A stretch of DNA of 22,112 nucleotides, taken from the NCBI RefSeq assembly GCF_934190855.1, contig NZ_CAKPTN010000010.1, positions 1 through 22,112 of the forward strand, written 5' to 3'. Made by a program: the position numbers and the translations under genes. Positions within the stretch are counted from its first letter, which is position 1; each line of letters opens with the position of its first letter. Source of the DNA: an uncultured Veillonella sp. GTDB taxonomy: Bacteria > Bacillota > Negativicutes > Veillonellales > Veillonellaceae. This document shows, piece after piece, positions 8,347 to 16,809 of the stretch. The notes under the pieces are model-generated. The model was given only the letters and a program-made list of their open reading frames with translations, searched no databases and was not told where the DNA came from.

Positions 8347-8380
8347 AAAAAACGTATCTCAAAAGAGATACGTTTTTTCT
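8347..8380. terminator. Bidirectional intrinsic terminator
   Basis: A perfect 14-bp stem (8347-8360 with 8365-8378) with an AAAA loop. The outer six pairs are A-T, giving a T run on either strand. It sits 21 bases after the DUF805 stop and 21 bases after the stop of the convergent gene at 8402, so it serves both. Confidence 0.92.
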
Positions 8381-8401
8381 TTCTTATTTTGTTAAGATCA
8401 T

Positions 8402-9571
8402 TTAGTTCATAATCAACATTAACTCAATTAATGTACAACCAATATAGGCGATGATAAACTTAACCTTTTGTTTACGGGCTCTATCATCATCGGCAATCTT
8501 AAGTCGATTAGCGAGGAATCGCTTGTCCCGAATTTGTAACAACAAATGTTTAATTCGCTCTTGGCTTTCATTAGCAGTACACTCATCACAATCAGAGGTC
8601 AGCGTTGCCTGCTGCATGAAGATGCGACGATGGAGCTTGCGCATTTGAATCTTAATATTATTATGTACAAACGCACTTTGCCACTGTTTACGAGAATCAA
8701 AGTACATGTACAAATACCGCGGAATATTCATAACTAGGAAGGAAATGATAAAAATCCCTAGGGAAATTAAGAAGTACGTGGAGAATGAGAACTCCAACGT
8801 TTCCGTCGGCAAGTAATGGTGTAAGATAATAAAGGTAATCCATACACCGATTGGCAATAAGAGAACCGCCGCAATATCGATAGAACGTAACCAACTAGTG
8901 CGAGTCGGCACATCTGGTACCGTAAAGGTATCTACTGGATCATGGAATGCATAGTAATCAAGTTGTAATACAGATTGGCTAGTACGAGGGTTCCCCAAAA
9001 GAACCGGTCCATTACTACCAATATGGCGTTCCGGTAATGGTATAAATTTCTTAACTTGTGTATTCGGTAATAGGTCAAATTGGATAATGCCTTTTTTCTC
9101 AAAGCGTACAGTAGAACCCTTTTCACCTAATGCGATAGGATTAAAGAATACGCCAAATAAGCTGAGGCACCAATTGCCTACTAAATGTAAGAGGGAGTTT
9201 AAAATAAACCCACCTGTATCTATATTATTTGTATCGAGACGAATCGCAAAGGATGATGAGTAATCATCAAACCATAGATCCTCTAAGGTGAATTCCACAT
9301 TAATCACATTCCCCCATTTGGTAATAATGGATAGGAATATTTGGTTATTTGGTTCAAACTCAAATGTTACAGCGTAAAAGAACCAATGGTTACGAAGAGC
9401 GGCACGCAACATGCGATTGACGGTGTCTTCTTCTATATATAGCAAGCGATGGTCAAATAAATCTTCTTCTAAAGGAGCCTTTTCTACAATAGGTTCCTTA
9501 TTTATCGCCGCTTCACGATCAGATAATGCTTCATCCACCAAAGCTCTTAATTTGGTGAAAATTTTAGTCAT
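8402..9571 (-). CDS. Membrane protein of unknown function with a soluble N-terminal domain
   Basis: I do not recognise this 389-residue protein. Residues 1-35 are charged and probably helical. Residues 40-220 look mixed alpha/beta with alternating hydrophobic strands ('IFLSIITKWGNVINVEFTL') and no membrane span. Two membrane segments follow at about 230-253 and 263-283. A basic stretch (285-370) contains a lone C-x2-C (Cys328, Cys331), and a third hydrophobic segment (369-388) ends the protein. A lipid-binding (TULIP/DUF2993-like) N-domain is conceivable but unproven. The frame is open to 9676, but ATG 9571 has GGAGGGG just upstream and lies downstream of a good promoter, so it is the start. 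It is monocistronic and convergent with DUF805. Confidence 0.8.
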   Translation of the reverse strand: MTKIFTKLRALVDEALSDREAAINKEPIVEKAPLEEDLFDHRLLYIEEDTVNRMLRAALRNHWFFYAVTFEFEPNNQIFLSIITKWGNVINVEFTLEDLWFDDYSSSFAIRLDTNNIDTGGFILNSLLHLVGNWCLSLFGVFFNPIALGEKGSTVRFEKKGIIQFDLLPNTQVKKFIPLPERHIGSNGPVLLGNPRTSQSVLQLDYYAFHDPVDTFTVPDVPTRTSWLRSIDIAAVLLLPIGVWITFIILHHYLPTETLEFSFSTYFLISLGIFIISFLVMNIPRYLYMYFDSRKQWQSAFVHNNIKIQMRKLHRRIFMQQATLTSDCDECTANESQERIKHLLLQIRDKRFLANRLKIADDDRARKQKVKFIIAYIGCTLIELMLIMN

Positions 9572-9611
9572 AACCCCTCCAAGGGTAAGAAAAATAGCTT
9601 TCGACATAAAA

Positions 9612-9640
9612 ATTATACCATATATTGCATGATTTATCGA
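9612..9640 (-). promoter_or_regulatory. Promoter of the unknown membrane protein gene
   Basis: On the minus strand TCGATA (9640-9635), a 17-base spacer, then a perfect TATAAT (9617-9612). A 12-bp palindrome (9633-9644) overlaps the -35 box. The start point would lie near 9605, downstream of the longest possible start codon, supporting ATG 9571. Confidence 0.6.
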
Positions 9641-9678
9641 TAAAAGACTCTCACATATACTATTAAATATCGGCATAC

Positions 9679-9713
9679 ATAAAGCCCCTTTTGCATAGCA
9701 AAAGGGGCTTTAT
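9679..9713 (-). terminator. Terminator of the cydDC gene
   Basis: A perfect 16-bp stem (9679-9694 with 9698-9713) with a 3-base loop and a GGGGC core. The 3' arm on the minus strand ends in CTTTAT. It lies 70 bases after the cydDC stop and before the promoter of the next gene. The T tract is part of the stem, so it may act in both directions. Confidence 0.75.
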
Positions 9714-9782
9714 TACTGTAGTTTAATATACTCCCTATCATAATTTAATAATTATAATAGATGCTTTTAATGATATTAATTT

Positions 9783-12700
9783 TTATTGAATACTTGCCAT
9801 AGATAGATAGCAATATTCGTAGAAGCGTCCACGCATTGCAATGAGTTCTTCATAGGTGCCATCTTCTACAATTTCACCTTTATCCATAAATAATATGCGA
9901 TCCATTTGCTCTAAACCTTCTAATTGATGCGTAATATATAAGCAGGTTCTTCCTTCTACATAGTGCATCAAATCGCGATGCAAAGCTTTTCGAGTTACTT
10001 GATCTAAGCCTTCTAGTGGTTCATCTAATAAAACAATTTGAGGGTTCCGCAAAAATAATCGTGCTAACGCCACACGTTGACGTTCACCACCACTTAAGCC
10101 ATGACCACCACTACCAACAATCGTATGTATACCATTGGATAGCTTATCTACGACAGTTCGCAATGATGCACGATTGATAGCTTCTTCTAACTCTTCAGCT
10201 GTTGCTTCAGGTCTAGCAAGGCGAATGTTATCGCCAAAGGATGCATGGAAAATATAAGTATCTTGCGTAATAGTCCCTAATGCATTACGCCAAGTATCAA
10301 TAGAAATATCCTTTAATTCTACATCCCCCACATGGATGGAGCCGTTATAATCATATAGTCGTTCTAGCATATTAAATAATGTAGTCTTACCGGAACCGCT
10401 AGCCCCCACGATGGCAATCGATTGTCCTTGTTTAATATCCAGTCTGAGATTTTCGTAGATGGTATGGCCCTTATCATAGCCAAAGGATACATTTGTAAAA
10501 GTAATATCTCCATTTGGGTTAAACGGCCTAGGCTCTAATGGTTCCACAACTGGTAATGGCTCATTTGCAAGTGCTATAAGACGGCTGGTAGCTACTTTAC
10601 TTTCAGCACCGTGATGAACAGCTGCAATCATCGGTTGTAACGCTTCAAACCAAGCCTGCGTCCCAATAGCAGCCACCGCCACCATTACACTAGCCCACGC
10701 CCCTGTTAATGCATTAGCAGCCATAATTGCTACGACTACAACAGTCAACTGAACGCCACCAAGGAATAATGTATTTCCTAAGTTCATACCCCGATCAATA
10801 GTTCCTTTATGACTATCAACATGTCTCATCATATGTTGAATTCGTTCATATACAAGACTTTCATTGCCATAGCTAATAACATCTTCAAGGCTATCCATAG
10901 TATCGCTTAACAGTGCTTTATAGTCCCCTTGTTGAGGTCCAATAGCACGTAGAGATTGCCTATTATGGGCGTAAACAACTAATGGCAATACTAATCCTAA
11001 AACAACAGCAGCCAATATAATTGGCATTACCAAGCTATCATCAATCGTAGATGCACCATAAGCAACTAATGCAGTTAAAGCAACGGCTGCTACAGGTGGA
11101 ATCAGGGTTCGCAAGTAAAAGAATTGTAATACCTCTATATCCCCCATAATGCGACCGAGCATATCACCGGCACCAAAGCGTTTTAGAATAGCTGGTGCTA
11201 ATGGCTCTAAATGTGCATAGAACCACAGACGCAAACCATAGAGGCCTTGGAATGCCATACGATGCGATGTGTAGCGCTCAAAGTAGCGACACACTGCACG
11301 ACTAACACCAAAAAATCGAACCCCAACGATGGCAAGACTTAAATAAGTAAGACCTGGTTGTAACGCGGCCGATGCTAATAACCAAGATGAAACCGTTAGC
11401 AAACCAACATTCATAAAGACCGTTAGGAATGTAAATAGTAACGCCAACACTAAGGACCACTTAGCTGGACTTAGAACAGAGAATAATAACTTCCAACCTT
11501 GTAACCCCATGGTAGAGCTATTCACAGCCTGTTTATCATACGTAGAAGATTTTGTTACCGCATCAGAAATACTTTCTGGTATCTGAGCAGCATTAACACT
11601 CTCCTGTTTCTTAGTATCATTAATACGCTCCTGTTTCTGAGCCTCATCAGTAACATCTATAGGTTTCACAGTCGAAAGTTTACCAGCTTTCAACTCTTCT
11701 TCTATAGCAAAAGAGAATTGTCCTAATCCAGACGTCACGAGGTCTTTAAAATAACCATCTACAGCAACTAGCTCTTCATAAGAGCCTTGTTGAATAATGA
11801 CACCTTGTTTTAAAACATATAGTTTAGAAGCCCAGTGCATCGTTTGTAAGCGATGCCCAATAATGATGACAATCTTATCCTGCATCAATCGTTGAATAGC
11901 TGTACTGATGATAGATTCCGTTTTTACATCTAAATGGGCCGTAACTTCATCGAGAATCAGCACCTGCCCCTTTCGCAAGAAAGCACGTGCCAAGGCAACC
12001 CGTTGACGCTCACCACCACTAAGACCTAAGCCACCTTCGCCGATAACCGCATCAAGGCCTTCAGCATGACGATTAATAACATCTAGGAGATGTACCTCTT
12101 TACAAGCAGCAAGAATCTCTTCATCCTTTACATCCATGCCAAAGGATAATACTTCACGCAAGGTGCCTTTCATAATATGTGGATGTTGAGATACATAGGT
12201 AATTTGTTGACGCCACCAATCAATATCAAGATCACATACATCATGACCATCTACTGTCACTGTACCACGTGGCGCTTGCAAGAACCCACCTACAATATGT
12301 GCAATAGTAGACTTGCCGGCCCCACTTTCACCAACGAGCATAATAGGTGCATTACGTCTAGCCTCAAGCGTTATATTCCGAACTCCATTATCACTATTCT
12401 TATAGGTAAAAGTTAAATCTTTAATTTCAATCTGTTCTACAGAACCATCTAATTTTATGGCCCCACCAACAGGTAAGGATGGTTCACGATTCATAAAGTC
12501 TTCGTATTTTAGAATTGAAGTTTTACCCGCCATACCCGTGTGGAAAGCAGCGCCCAACTGTCTAAAAGGTGTATAAAACTCCGGTGCTAAGAGCAAAATA
12601 AAGAACGCCGGGAAGAAGCCTATTTCACCATCTAGCAAGGTTAAGCCTAAATATACTGCAATCAAGGCCGTACTAATGGTGCTTACTAATTCCAACACTA

Positions 12701-13424
12701 ATGCCGATAAGAACGCTACGCGCAATACTTTTAACGTAGAATCCTTAAACTCCTCAGATAAGCGACCAATAACTTTAATTTGATCCTTTGCACGACCAAA
12801 TAGTTTTAATGTCGTGATCCCTTGTAACACATCGAGAAAATGGCCCGATAAAAAGCTCATCCGTTCCCATTGTTCTTTATTCAATCGATCAGCTTGCTTG
12901 CCGATTAAAATCATAAAGAATGGAATCAATGGCACCGTAACAATTAAGATAATCCCGATAATCGGTAGTGCATCTACGATAGCAATCCCCATAATAAGAG
13001 GAATCATAATGGCGTATAAGATTTGAGGAATATAGCGAGCTACATATGCATCGACTTGTTCCAAACCATCTGTAAGCAAATGAATGACATCACCGTGACG
13101 CTCCTTATGTTGTACACCAAGCTTAAACATATGCTCTAAGGCATGCTCTCTAAAAGATGCTTTCACAGCACTACCCAAACGATTTGCTACAGCCTCTTGT
13201 ATATAATGAGCCAACAATCGCACAATAATGGCAATACCCAAATAGATGATGGTATTTATCTCATCCGCTAAGGTATGCTCTAAAAATATAAAATTATTAA
13301 TTAAGGTTCCAAAGAACCAGGCTTGCCCAACAATAGACAGACTCTCTACTAAGCAGGTTAAACCTAATAGTATTAGCTGTCCTTTATGTTCTAGCAACGC
13401 TTTGAAAGCGGTACGCTGTATCAT
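9783..13424 (-). CDS. cydDC: Fused CydD-CydC thiol reductant ABC exporter
   Basis: CydDC is an inner-membrane heterodimeric exporter of glutathione or cysteine needed for cytochrome bd assembly. Here both halves are one 1213-residue chain, about twice a normal half-transporter. The first half has a six-helix domain and an ATPase with Walker A 'GESGAGKST' (about 363), 'GLSGGERQR' and 'VLILDEVTAHLD'. The second half begins near 640; its 'VCRYFERYTSH' and 'GDMLGRIMGDIEVL' stretches resemble CydC, and its ATPase has 'GASGSGKTT' (about 1004), 'GLSGGERQR' and 'IVLLDEPLEGLD'. A polar linker (about 575-640) joins them and contains three nine-residue repeats. The start is ATG 13424 with AGGGGA upstream. 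It lies downstream of cydAB but behind a terminator. Confidence 0.92.
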   Translation of the reverse strand: MIQRTAFKALLEHKGQLILLGLTCLVESLSIVGQAWFFGTLINNFIFLEHTLADEINTIIYLGIAIIVRLLAHYIQEAVANRLGSAVKASFREHALEHMFKLGVQHKERHGDVIHLLTDGLEQVDAYVARYIPQILYAIMIPLIMGIAIVDALPIIGIILIVTVPLIPFFMILIGKQADRLNKEQWERMSFLSGHFLDVLQGITTLKLFGRAKDQIKVIGRLSEEFKDSTLKVLRVAFLSALVLELVSTISTALIAVYLGLTLLDGEIGFFPAFFILLLAPEFYTPFRQLGAAFHTGMAGKTSILKYEDFMNREPSLPVGGAIKLDGSVEQIEIKDLTFTYKNSDNGVRNITLEARRNAPIMLVGESGAGKSTIAHIVGGFLQAPRGTVTVDGHDVCDLDIDWWRQQITYVSQHPHIMKGTLREVLSFGMDVKDEEILAACKEVHLLDVINRHAEGLDAVIGEGGLGLSGGERQRVALARAFLRKGQVLILDEVTAHLDVKTESIISTAIQRLMQDKIVIIIGHRLQTMHWASKLYVLKQGVIIQQGSYEELVAVDGYFKDLVTSGLGQFSFAIEEELKAGKLSTVKPIDVTDEAQKQERINDTKKQESVNAAQIPESISDAVTKSSTYDKQAVNSSTMGLQGWKLLFSVLSPAKWSLVLALLFTFLTVFMNVGLLTVSSWLLASAALQPGLTYLSLAIVGVRFFGVSRAVCRYFERYTSHRMAFQGLYGLRLWFYAHLEPLAPAILKRFGAGDMLGRIMGDIEVLQFFYLRTLIPPVAAVALTALVAYGASTIDDSLVMPIILAAVVLGLVLPLVVYAHNRQSLRAIGPQQGDYKALLSDTMDSLEDVISYGNESLVYERIQHMMRHVDSHKGTIDRGMNLGNTLFLGGVQLTVVVVAIMAANALTGAWASVMVAVAAIGTQAWFEALQPMIAAVHHGAESKVATSRLIALANEPLPVVEPLEPRPFNPNGDITFTNVSFGYDKGHTIYENLRLDIKQGQSIAIVGASGSGKTTLFNMLERLYDYNGSIHVGDVELKDISIDTWRNALGTITQDTYIFHASFGDNIRLARPEATAEELEEAINRASLRTVVDKLSNGIHTIVGSGGHGLSGGERQRVALARLFLRNPQIVLLDEPLEGLDQVTRKALHRDLMHYVEGRTCLYITHQLEGLEQMDRILFMDKGEIVEDGTYEELIAMRGRFYEYCYLSMASIQ
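11559..11639 (-). repeat. cydDC: Three 27-bp / nine-residue tandem repeats in the CydDC linker
   Basis: Residues 596-622 read QKQERINDT, KKQESVNAA and QIPESISDA. The units lie at 11613-11639, 11586-11612 and 11559-11585. The first two share an 11-base identical core (11628-11638 and 11601-11611), so the repeat is visible in DNA as well as protein. The third unit has diverged. Confidence 0.75.
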
Positions 13425-13537
13425 ATTATCCCCTATGGTAAATCTAATAAAATATATAAAATCAAATAAATTTAAACACCACTACCCAACCTTACTTTAC
13501 GTAAGCTTAGACAAAAATACACTGAGTTAGCCAAATT

Positions 13538-13561
13538 GAATTTGTATGAATCCAAGTGAAT
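13538..13561. repeat. Three GAAT elements at 10-bp spacing upstream of cydDC
   Basis: GAAT occurs at 13538, 13548 and 13558, exactly one helical turn apart, between the cydB terminator and cydDC. Such phasing can mark a direct-repeat binding site on one DNA face, but four-base elements in AT-rich DNA can arise by chance. No clear -35/-10 pair for cydDC was found in this 166-base gap. Confidence 0.3.
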
Positions 13562-13594
13562 CTAAATTTATCAATATTATATTCATCTTACCAC

Positions 13595-13625
13595 AAAAAA
13601 GAGGCGTGCCGCTACGGCACGCCTC
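13595..13625 (-). terminator. Strong intrinsic terminator after cydB
   Basis: An 11-bp GC-rich perfect stem (13601-13611 with 13615-13625) with a 3-base loop, followed on the minus strand by six T. It lies 49 bases after the cydB stop and separates cydAB from cydDC. Confidence 0.93.
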
Positions 13626-13674
13626 ACATTGAGACCTAATTTTTACAACTCACCAGAGTCATAAAGCTATTCTA

Positions 13675-14694
13675 TTAATAGTGTAAGTCTTTTTCTGTTA
13701 CACGATGACGGAATGTCCAGTATACCCAGATTTGGTAAGCCAATATGATTGGCACAAATATAAAGGCTACACAAGTCATCAATGTCAATGTGTAAGTAGA
13801 GTTACTTGCATTTGTAATCGTTAAGCTCCACTCAGGATTCAAGGAAGAAACCATGATGCGAGGGAACAAACCAGCAAAGTAAGCAGCCGTTACAGAGATA
13901 ACGGATAAGGAGCTAAATACAAAGCCCCATTTTGTATTACGAGTACGTGCTGCACCCCAAGAAATGAGGAAGAACACGATTGCCAACGCGAAGCAAACAA
14001 TTGCCAATACAGAGTTGAACAAATCTGTAAATACATACGTTGCACCTACCAATGCTAATGCACCGATAGCTGTAGGAACACCTACTACCAAGGAAGCTGC
14101 GCGAGCACGTTCAGAAACAGCACCAGCAGTTTTGATAGAAGTGAACAAACCACCGTGGTATGTAAATACCAAGATGAAAGCGATGCCACAAAGCACGGTG
14201 TATGGGCTTAACAAATCAAAGAATGTGCCTACATACGTCATGCTTGCATCGATTGGCGTACCTTGGATCAAGTTACCAACAGTAACGCCCCACAATAATG
14301 CAGGAATCAAGGATCCAAAGAAGATGCAGTAGTCGAAAGTTTTACGCCATAACAAGTTAGGGCTTTTGGAGCGGAACTCGAATGCTACGCCACGCATGAT
14401 AAGCGCTGCAAGCATCAAGAATAACGCCAAGTAGAAACCACTGAACAATGTAGCATATACATGAGGGAAGGATGCGAATAATGCACCACCTGCAGTAATC
14501 ATCCATACCTCGTTACCGTCCCATACAGGACCTAAGGCATTGATCATTTGACGACGTTCAACGTCAGTTTTACCGATGAATGGTAACAAAATACCAGTAC
14601 CATAGTCAAAACCTTCTAATAAGAAGAAGCCAGCGAATAGTACAGTAATTAAGATAAACCATACCACTTCAAGGTTATTAAAAATTAATTCCAT
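13675..14694 (-). CDS. cydB: Cytochrome bd ubiquinol oxidase subunit II
   Basis: CydB is the second large membrane subunit of cytochrome bd, which reduces O2 to water with quinol electrons. The 339 residues match the family. The N-terminal 'LLEGFDYGTGILLPFIG' segment and the adjacent 'RRQMINALGPVWDGNEVWMITAGGALFASFP' region, here spanning roughly residues 26-80, are diagnostic, and about eight membrane helices are evident. The ATG lies ten bases inside the end of cydA, with GAGGAGG upstream, so the two subunits are translationally coupled. A small third subunit (CydX/CydS) was not seen: only 49 bases lie between this stop and the terminator. Confidence 0.96.
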   Translation of the reverse strand: MELIFNNLEVVWFILITVLFAGFFLLEGFDYGTGILLPFIGKTDVERRQMINALGPVWDGNEVWMITAGGALFASFPHVYATLFSGFYLALFLMLAALIMRGVAFEFRSKSPNLLWRKTFDYCIFFGSLIPALLWGVTVGNLIQGTPIDASMTYVGTFFDLLSPYTVLCGIAFILVFTYHGGLFTSIKTAGAVSERARAASLVVGVPTAIGALALVGATYVFTDLFNSVLAIVCFALAIVFFLISWGAARTRNTKWGFVFSSLSVISVTAAYFAGLFPRIMVSSLNPEWSLTITNASNSTYTLTLMTCVAFIFVPIILAYQIWVYWTFRHRVTEKDLHY

Positions 14695-16073
14695 AATCTC
14701 GCCTCCTCTTTTTCAACTACATCGTGAGATGGGTTGCCATCTGGACCTTTTTTAATGTGTTCTACAGCAAGGTAGATAGCCGCGATAGCTGCTACGATGT
14801 ACACAAGTGTAAAGCCGATGATTGTAGTCATAATTTCTGGAGCTGTAACGGATTTAGAAGCACCGTCTGCAGTCAATTGTAAGCCATATACAAGCCATGG
14901 TTGACGGCCTGCTTCAGCAACAAACCAACCAGTGGAATGAGCAATGAATGGTAATGGCAACATCCAGAACATAATTTTCAAGAATGTGCGATTTTCAACA
15001 AGTTTGTCTTTTGCATTAAGGATAAGACCTACGAATGCAACAAGTAACATAAGGGAACCAGCTGCAACCATGATACGGAATGTCCAGAAGATTGCTGGAA
15101 CGTCTGGAATATAGTTACCAGGACCGTATTGAGCTTCAGCTTTAGCTTGAAGATCTTTGATACCTTCTACTTTACCAGAAGTGAAGGAGTTTTGAGTCAA
15201 GAAGGACAAGCCACCAGGAATTTCAAGAGAGCTTGTGTTCTTTTGAGCCTTAGTATCGATGTTAGCCACTAAAGAGAATGGAGCTGGGTCTTGTGTTTCC
15301 CACAAAGCTTCCATAGCAGCCATTTTCATAGGTTGTACTTTTGTAATATATTGGCCTTGGTGATGACCTGCCATTGCACCTAAAGTACCGAATACAAGGG
15401 CAATAACCATACCCCATTTAGCAGAACGACGGTAGAAATCTGTCGCATTATTACGTAATAAGTGCCATGCACTGATTGCCATAATGATTACGCCTGCTGT
15501 TAATAGACCATTCAACACAATATGGAAGAATTGGCCAGGTACATAGCCATTTTGAACAATTGTCAGGAAGTTTTCCATCTCTGCACGGCCATTACGCAAT
15601 ACAAAGCCTACAGGATGTTGCATGAAGGAGTTCGCTACGAGAATCCAGAACGCAGATAGGTTTGTACCTAATGCTACCAACGTAGCTACGAGGGCGTGAA
15701 CGCTTTTATTTAAACGGTCCCAACCGAAGATCCAAACACCCATGAAAGTAGATTCCAAGAAAAATGCCATTAATGCTTCAAGGGCCAATGGAGCGCCGAA
15801 AATGTCACCCATAAAACGAGAATATTCTGCCCAGTTCATACCAAAATGGAATTCCTGAACGATACCAGTTACCACACCCATGGCAAAGTTAATTAGGAAC
15901 AATTTGCCCCAGAATTTTGCCATTTTTTTGTACACTTCTTTACCTGTAGACACATATGTCCACTCTAAGATAGCGACAATCACTGTCATGCCTAGTGTGA
16001 ACGGCACAAACAACCAGTGATAGATAGATGTTAGCGCAAATTGTAATCGAGCTAAATCTACAGCTTCAAACAT
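14685..16073 (-). CDS. cydA: Cytochrome bd ubiquinol oxidase subunit I
   Basis: CydA carries the quinol site and the haems of cytochrome bd. The 462-residue protein has the expected haem ligands: His19 (haem b595/d region) and His184 (b558), with the Met of 'FRIM' as the likely second b558 ligand. Conserved acidic residues Glu99 and Glu107 sit in 'ALEALMAFFLEST', and the 'GRQPW' motif follows 'GWFVAEA'. The Q-loop region between about 250 and 325 is short relative to the E. coli enzyme, as in Firmicute-type CydA. The start is ATG 16073 with AAGGAGG upstream. It lies 63 bases after the Rrf2 gene with no clear terminator between, so co-transcription is likely. In an anaerobe its probable role is oxygen removal. 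Confidence 0.97.
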   Translation of the reverse strand: MFEAVDLARLQFALTSIYHWLFVPFTLGMTVIVAILEWTYVSTGKEVYKKMAKFWGKLFLINFAMGVVTGIVQEFHFGMNWAEYSRFMGDIFGAPLALEALMAFFLESTFMGVWIFGWDRLNKSVHALVATLVALGTNLSAFWILVANSFMQHPVGFVLRNGRAEMENFLTIVQNGYVPGQFFHIVLNGLLTAGVIIMAISAWHLLRNNATDFYRRSAKWGMVIALVFGTLGAMAGHHQGQYITKVQPMKMAAMEALWETQDPAPFSLVANIDTKAQKNTSSLEIPGGLSFLTQNSFTSGKVEGIKDLQAKAEAQYGPGNYIPDVPAIFWTFRIMVAAGSLMLLVAFVGLILNAKDKLVENRTFLKIMFWMLPLPFIAHSTGWFVAEAGRQPWLVYGLQLTADGASKSVTAPEIMTTIIGFTLVYIVAAIAAIYLAVEHIKKGPDGNPSHDVVEKEEARLWN

Positions 16074-16136
16074 GTGTTTTCCTCCTTAGAATAAAAAACT
16101 TACATCACTTGACGAGCTTTTACAAAAAACCTTGTA

Positions 16137-16589
16137 TCATTGCGCTTGTAAAAATGGTAATGACTCAGTCCCAATAATCTGTTCACGTTGAGCAAGGATT
16201 TTAAAGTTAACCCCTTTCAACTGATTAATCAATTGGTGTTGAATCGTTCCCATTGCTTCATTGATAGCACAATGCCCCTTACAAGATTTAGAGCAAGAAC
16301 CTGCATCATATAAACACCGTTGTAAATACGCATCCCCTTCTACCGCTCTAATTACATCGAGCAATGAAATCTCTTGAGGGTCTCGATTGAGGGCAAACCC
16401 ACCATCTACACCACGGAAGGATTTCATAATCCCCGCTGCAATGAGACTACGCATAATCTTGAGCAAAAATCGTTCTGGAATCAATTCCCGCTCAGCCAAT
16501 ACAGCACCCGTTATCTTCGTTCCCGATGGTAACAGCGCCATATGTAAGACCATGCGAAATGCATAATCCGTGGCCTGATTTAACTTCAT
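16137..16589 (-). CDS. Rrf2 family transcriptional regulator with a four-cysteine cluster
   Basis: The 150-residue protein opens with the Rrf2 winged-helix pattern 'MKLNQATDYAFR', followed by 'LLKIMRSLIAAGIMKSFRG' (recognition region) and 'GGFAL' (wing). A cysteine group at C92, C99, C103 and C107 follows the dimerisation helix, where IscR and NsrR bind an Fe-S cluster. The spacing C-x6-C-x3-C-x3-C differs from IscR (C-x5-C-x5-C). It probably senses oxygen, nitric oxide, iron or redox state and controls cydAB directly downstream. The frame is open to 16655, but ATG 16589 has AAAGGAG upstream and lies downstream of the predicted start point. Confidence 0.9.
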   Translation of the reverse strand: MKLNQATDYAFRMVLHMALLPSGTKITGAVLAERELIPERFLLKIMRSLIAAGIMKSFRGVDGGFALNRDPQEISLLDVIRAVEGDAYLQRCLYDAGSCSKSCKGHCAINEAMGTIQHQLINQLKGVNFKILAQREQIIGTESLPFLQAQ

Positions 16590-16634
16590 AAGGTCTCCTT
16601 TCTCGTGCACTCGGACAAACGTATTACTAAATCT

Positions 16635-16663
16635 AGTATAATCGAAATAAAACAATACTGCAA
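16635..16663 (-). promoter_or_regulatory. Promoter of the rrf2-cyd transcript
   Basis: On the minus strand TTGCAG (16663-16658), a 17-base spacer, then TATACT (16640-16635). The start point would fall near 16628, leaving a leader of about 40 bases. Confidence 0.7.
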
Positions 16664-16676
16664 TGGTATTGTTTTA
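16648..16676. promoter_or_regulatory. Perfect inverted repeat, candidate Rrf2 operator
   Basis: Two perfectly matched 11-base arms (16648-16658 and 16666-16676) flank seven bases. The arm reads taaaacaatac. It covers the -35 box and half the spacer of the rrf2 promoter, an ideal place for repression. There is no terminator-like T run next to it and no gene end nearby. Binding by the Rrf2 protein is inferred from position. Confidence 0.6.
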
Positions 16677-16773
16677 TCTATTGAGAATTAACATATATAG
16701 GTTTTAAGCTTATTAACTAGGTGTTATCTGAATATTTTTATATTCTAAATATATTCTTATGAAAGCTATTATC

Positions 16774-16802
16774 AAAAAAGACTGCCCACGAATGGGCAGT
16801 CT
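16774..16802 (-). terminator. Intrinsic terminator after moaB
   Basis: A perfect 10-bp stem (16779-16788 with 16793-16802) with a 4-base loop, followed on the minus strand by a T run. It lies seven bases after the moaB stop. Confidence 0.93.
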
Positions 16803-16809
16803 AAATATA

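Noticed and set aside
8453..8737. Short overlapping plus-strand frames opposite the unknown membrane protein
   Set aside because: They lack ribosome binding sites and lie opposite a frame with its own promoter, ribosome binding site and terminator.
13964..14332. Plus-strand open frame of 122 codons opposite cydB
   Set aside because: It is antisense to cydB; its Ala/Thr/Lys-rich sequence is a by-product of the membrane protein codons on the other strand.
16074..16136. Possible second copy of the rrf2 operator before cydA (TACAA-N6-TTGTA)
   Set aside because: The arms are only five bases and do not match the 11-base arm of the rrf2 element.
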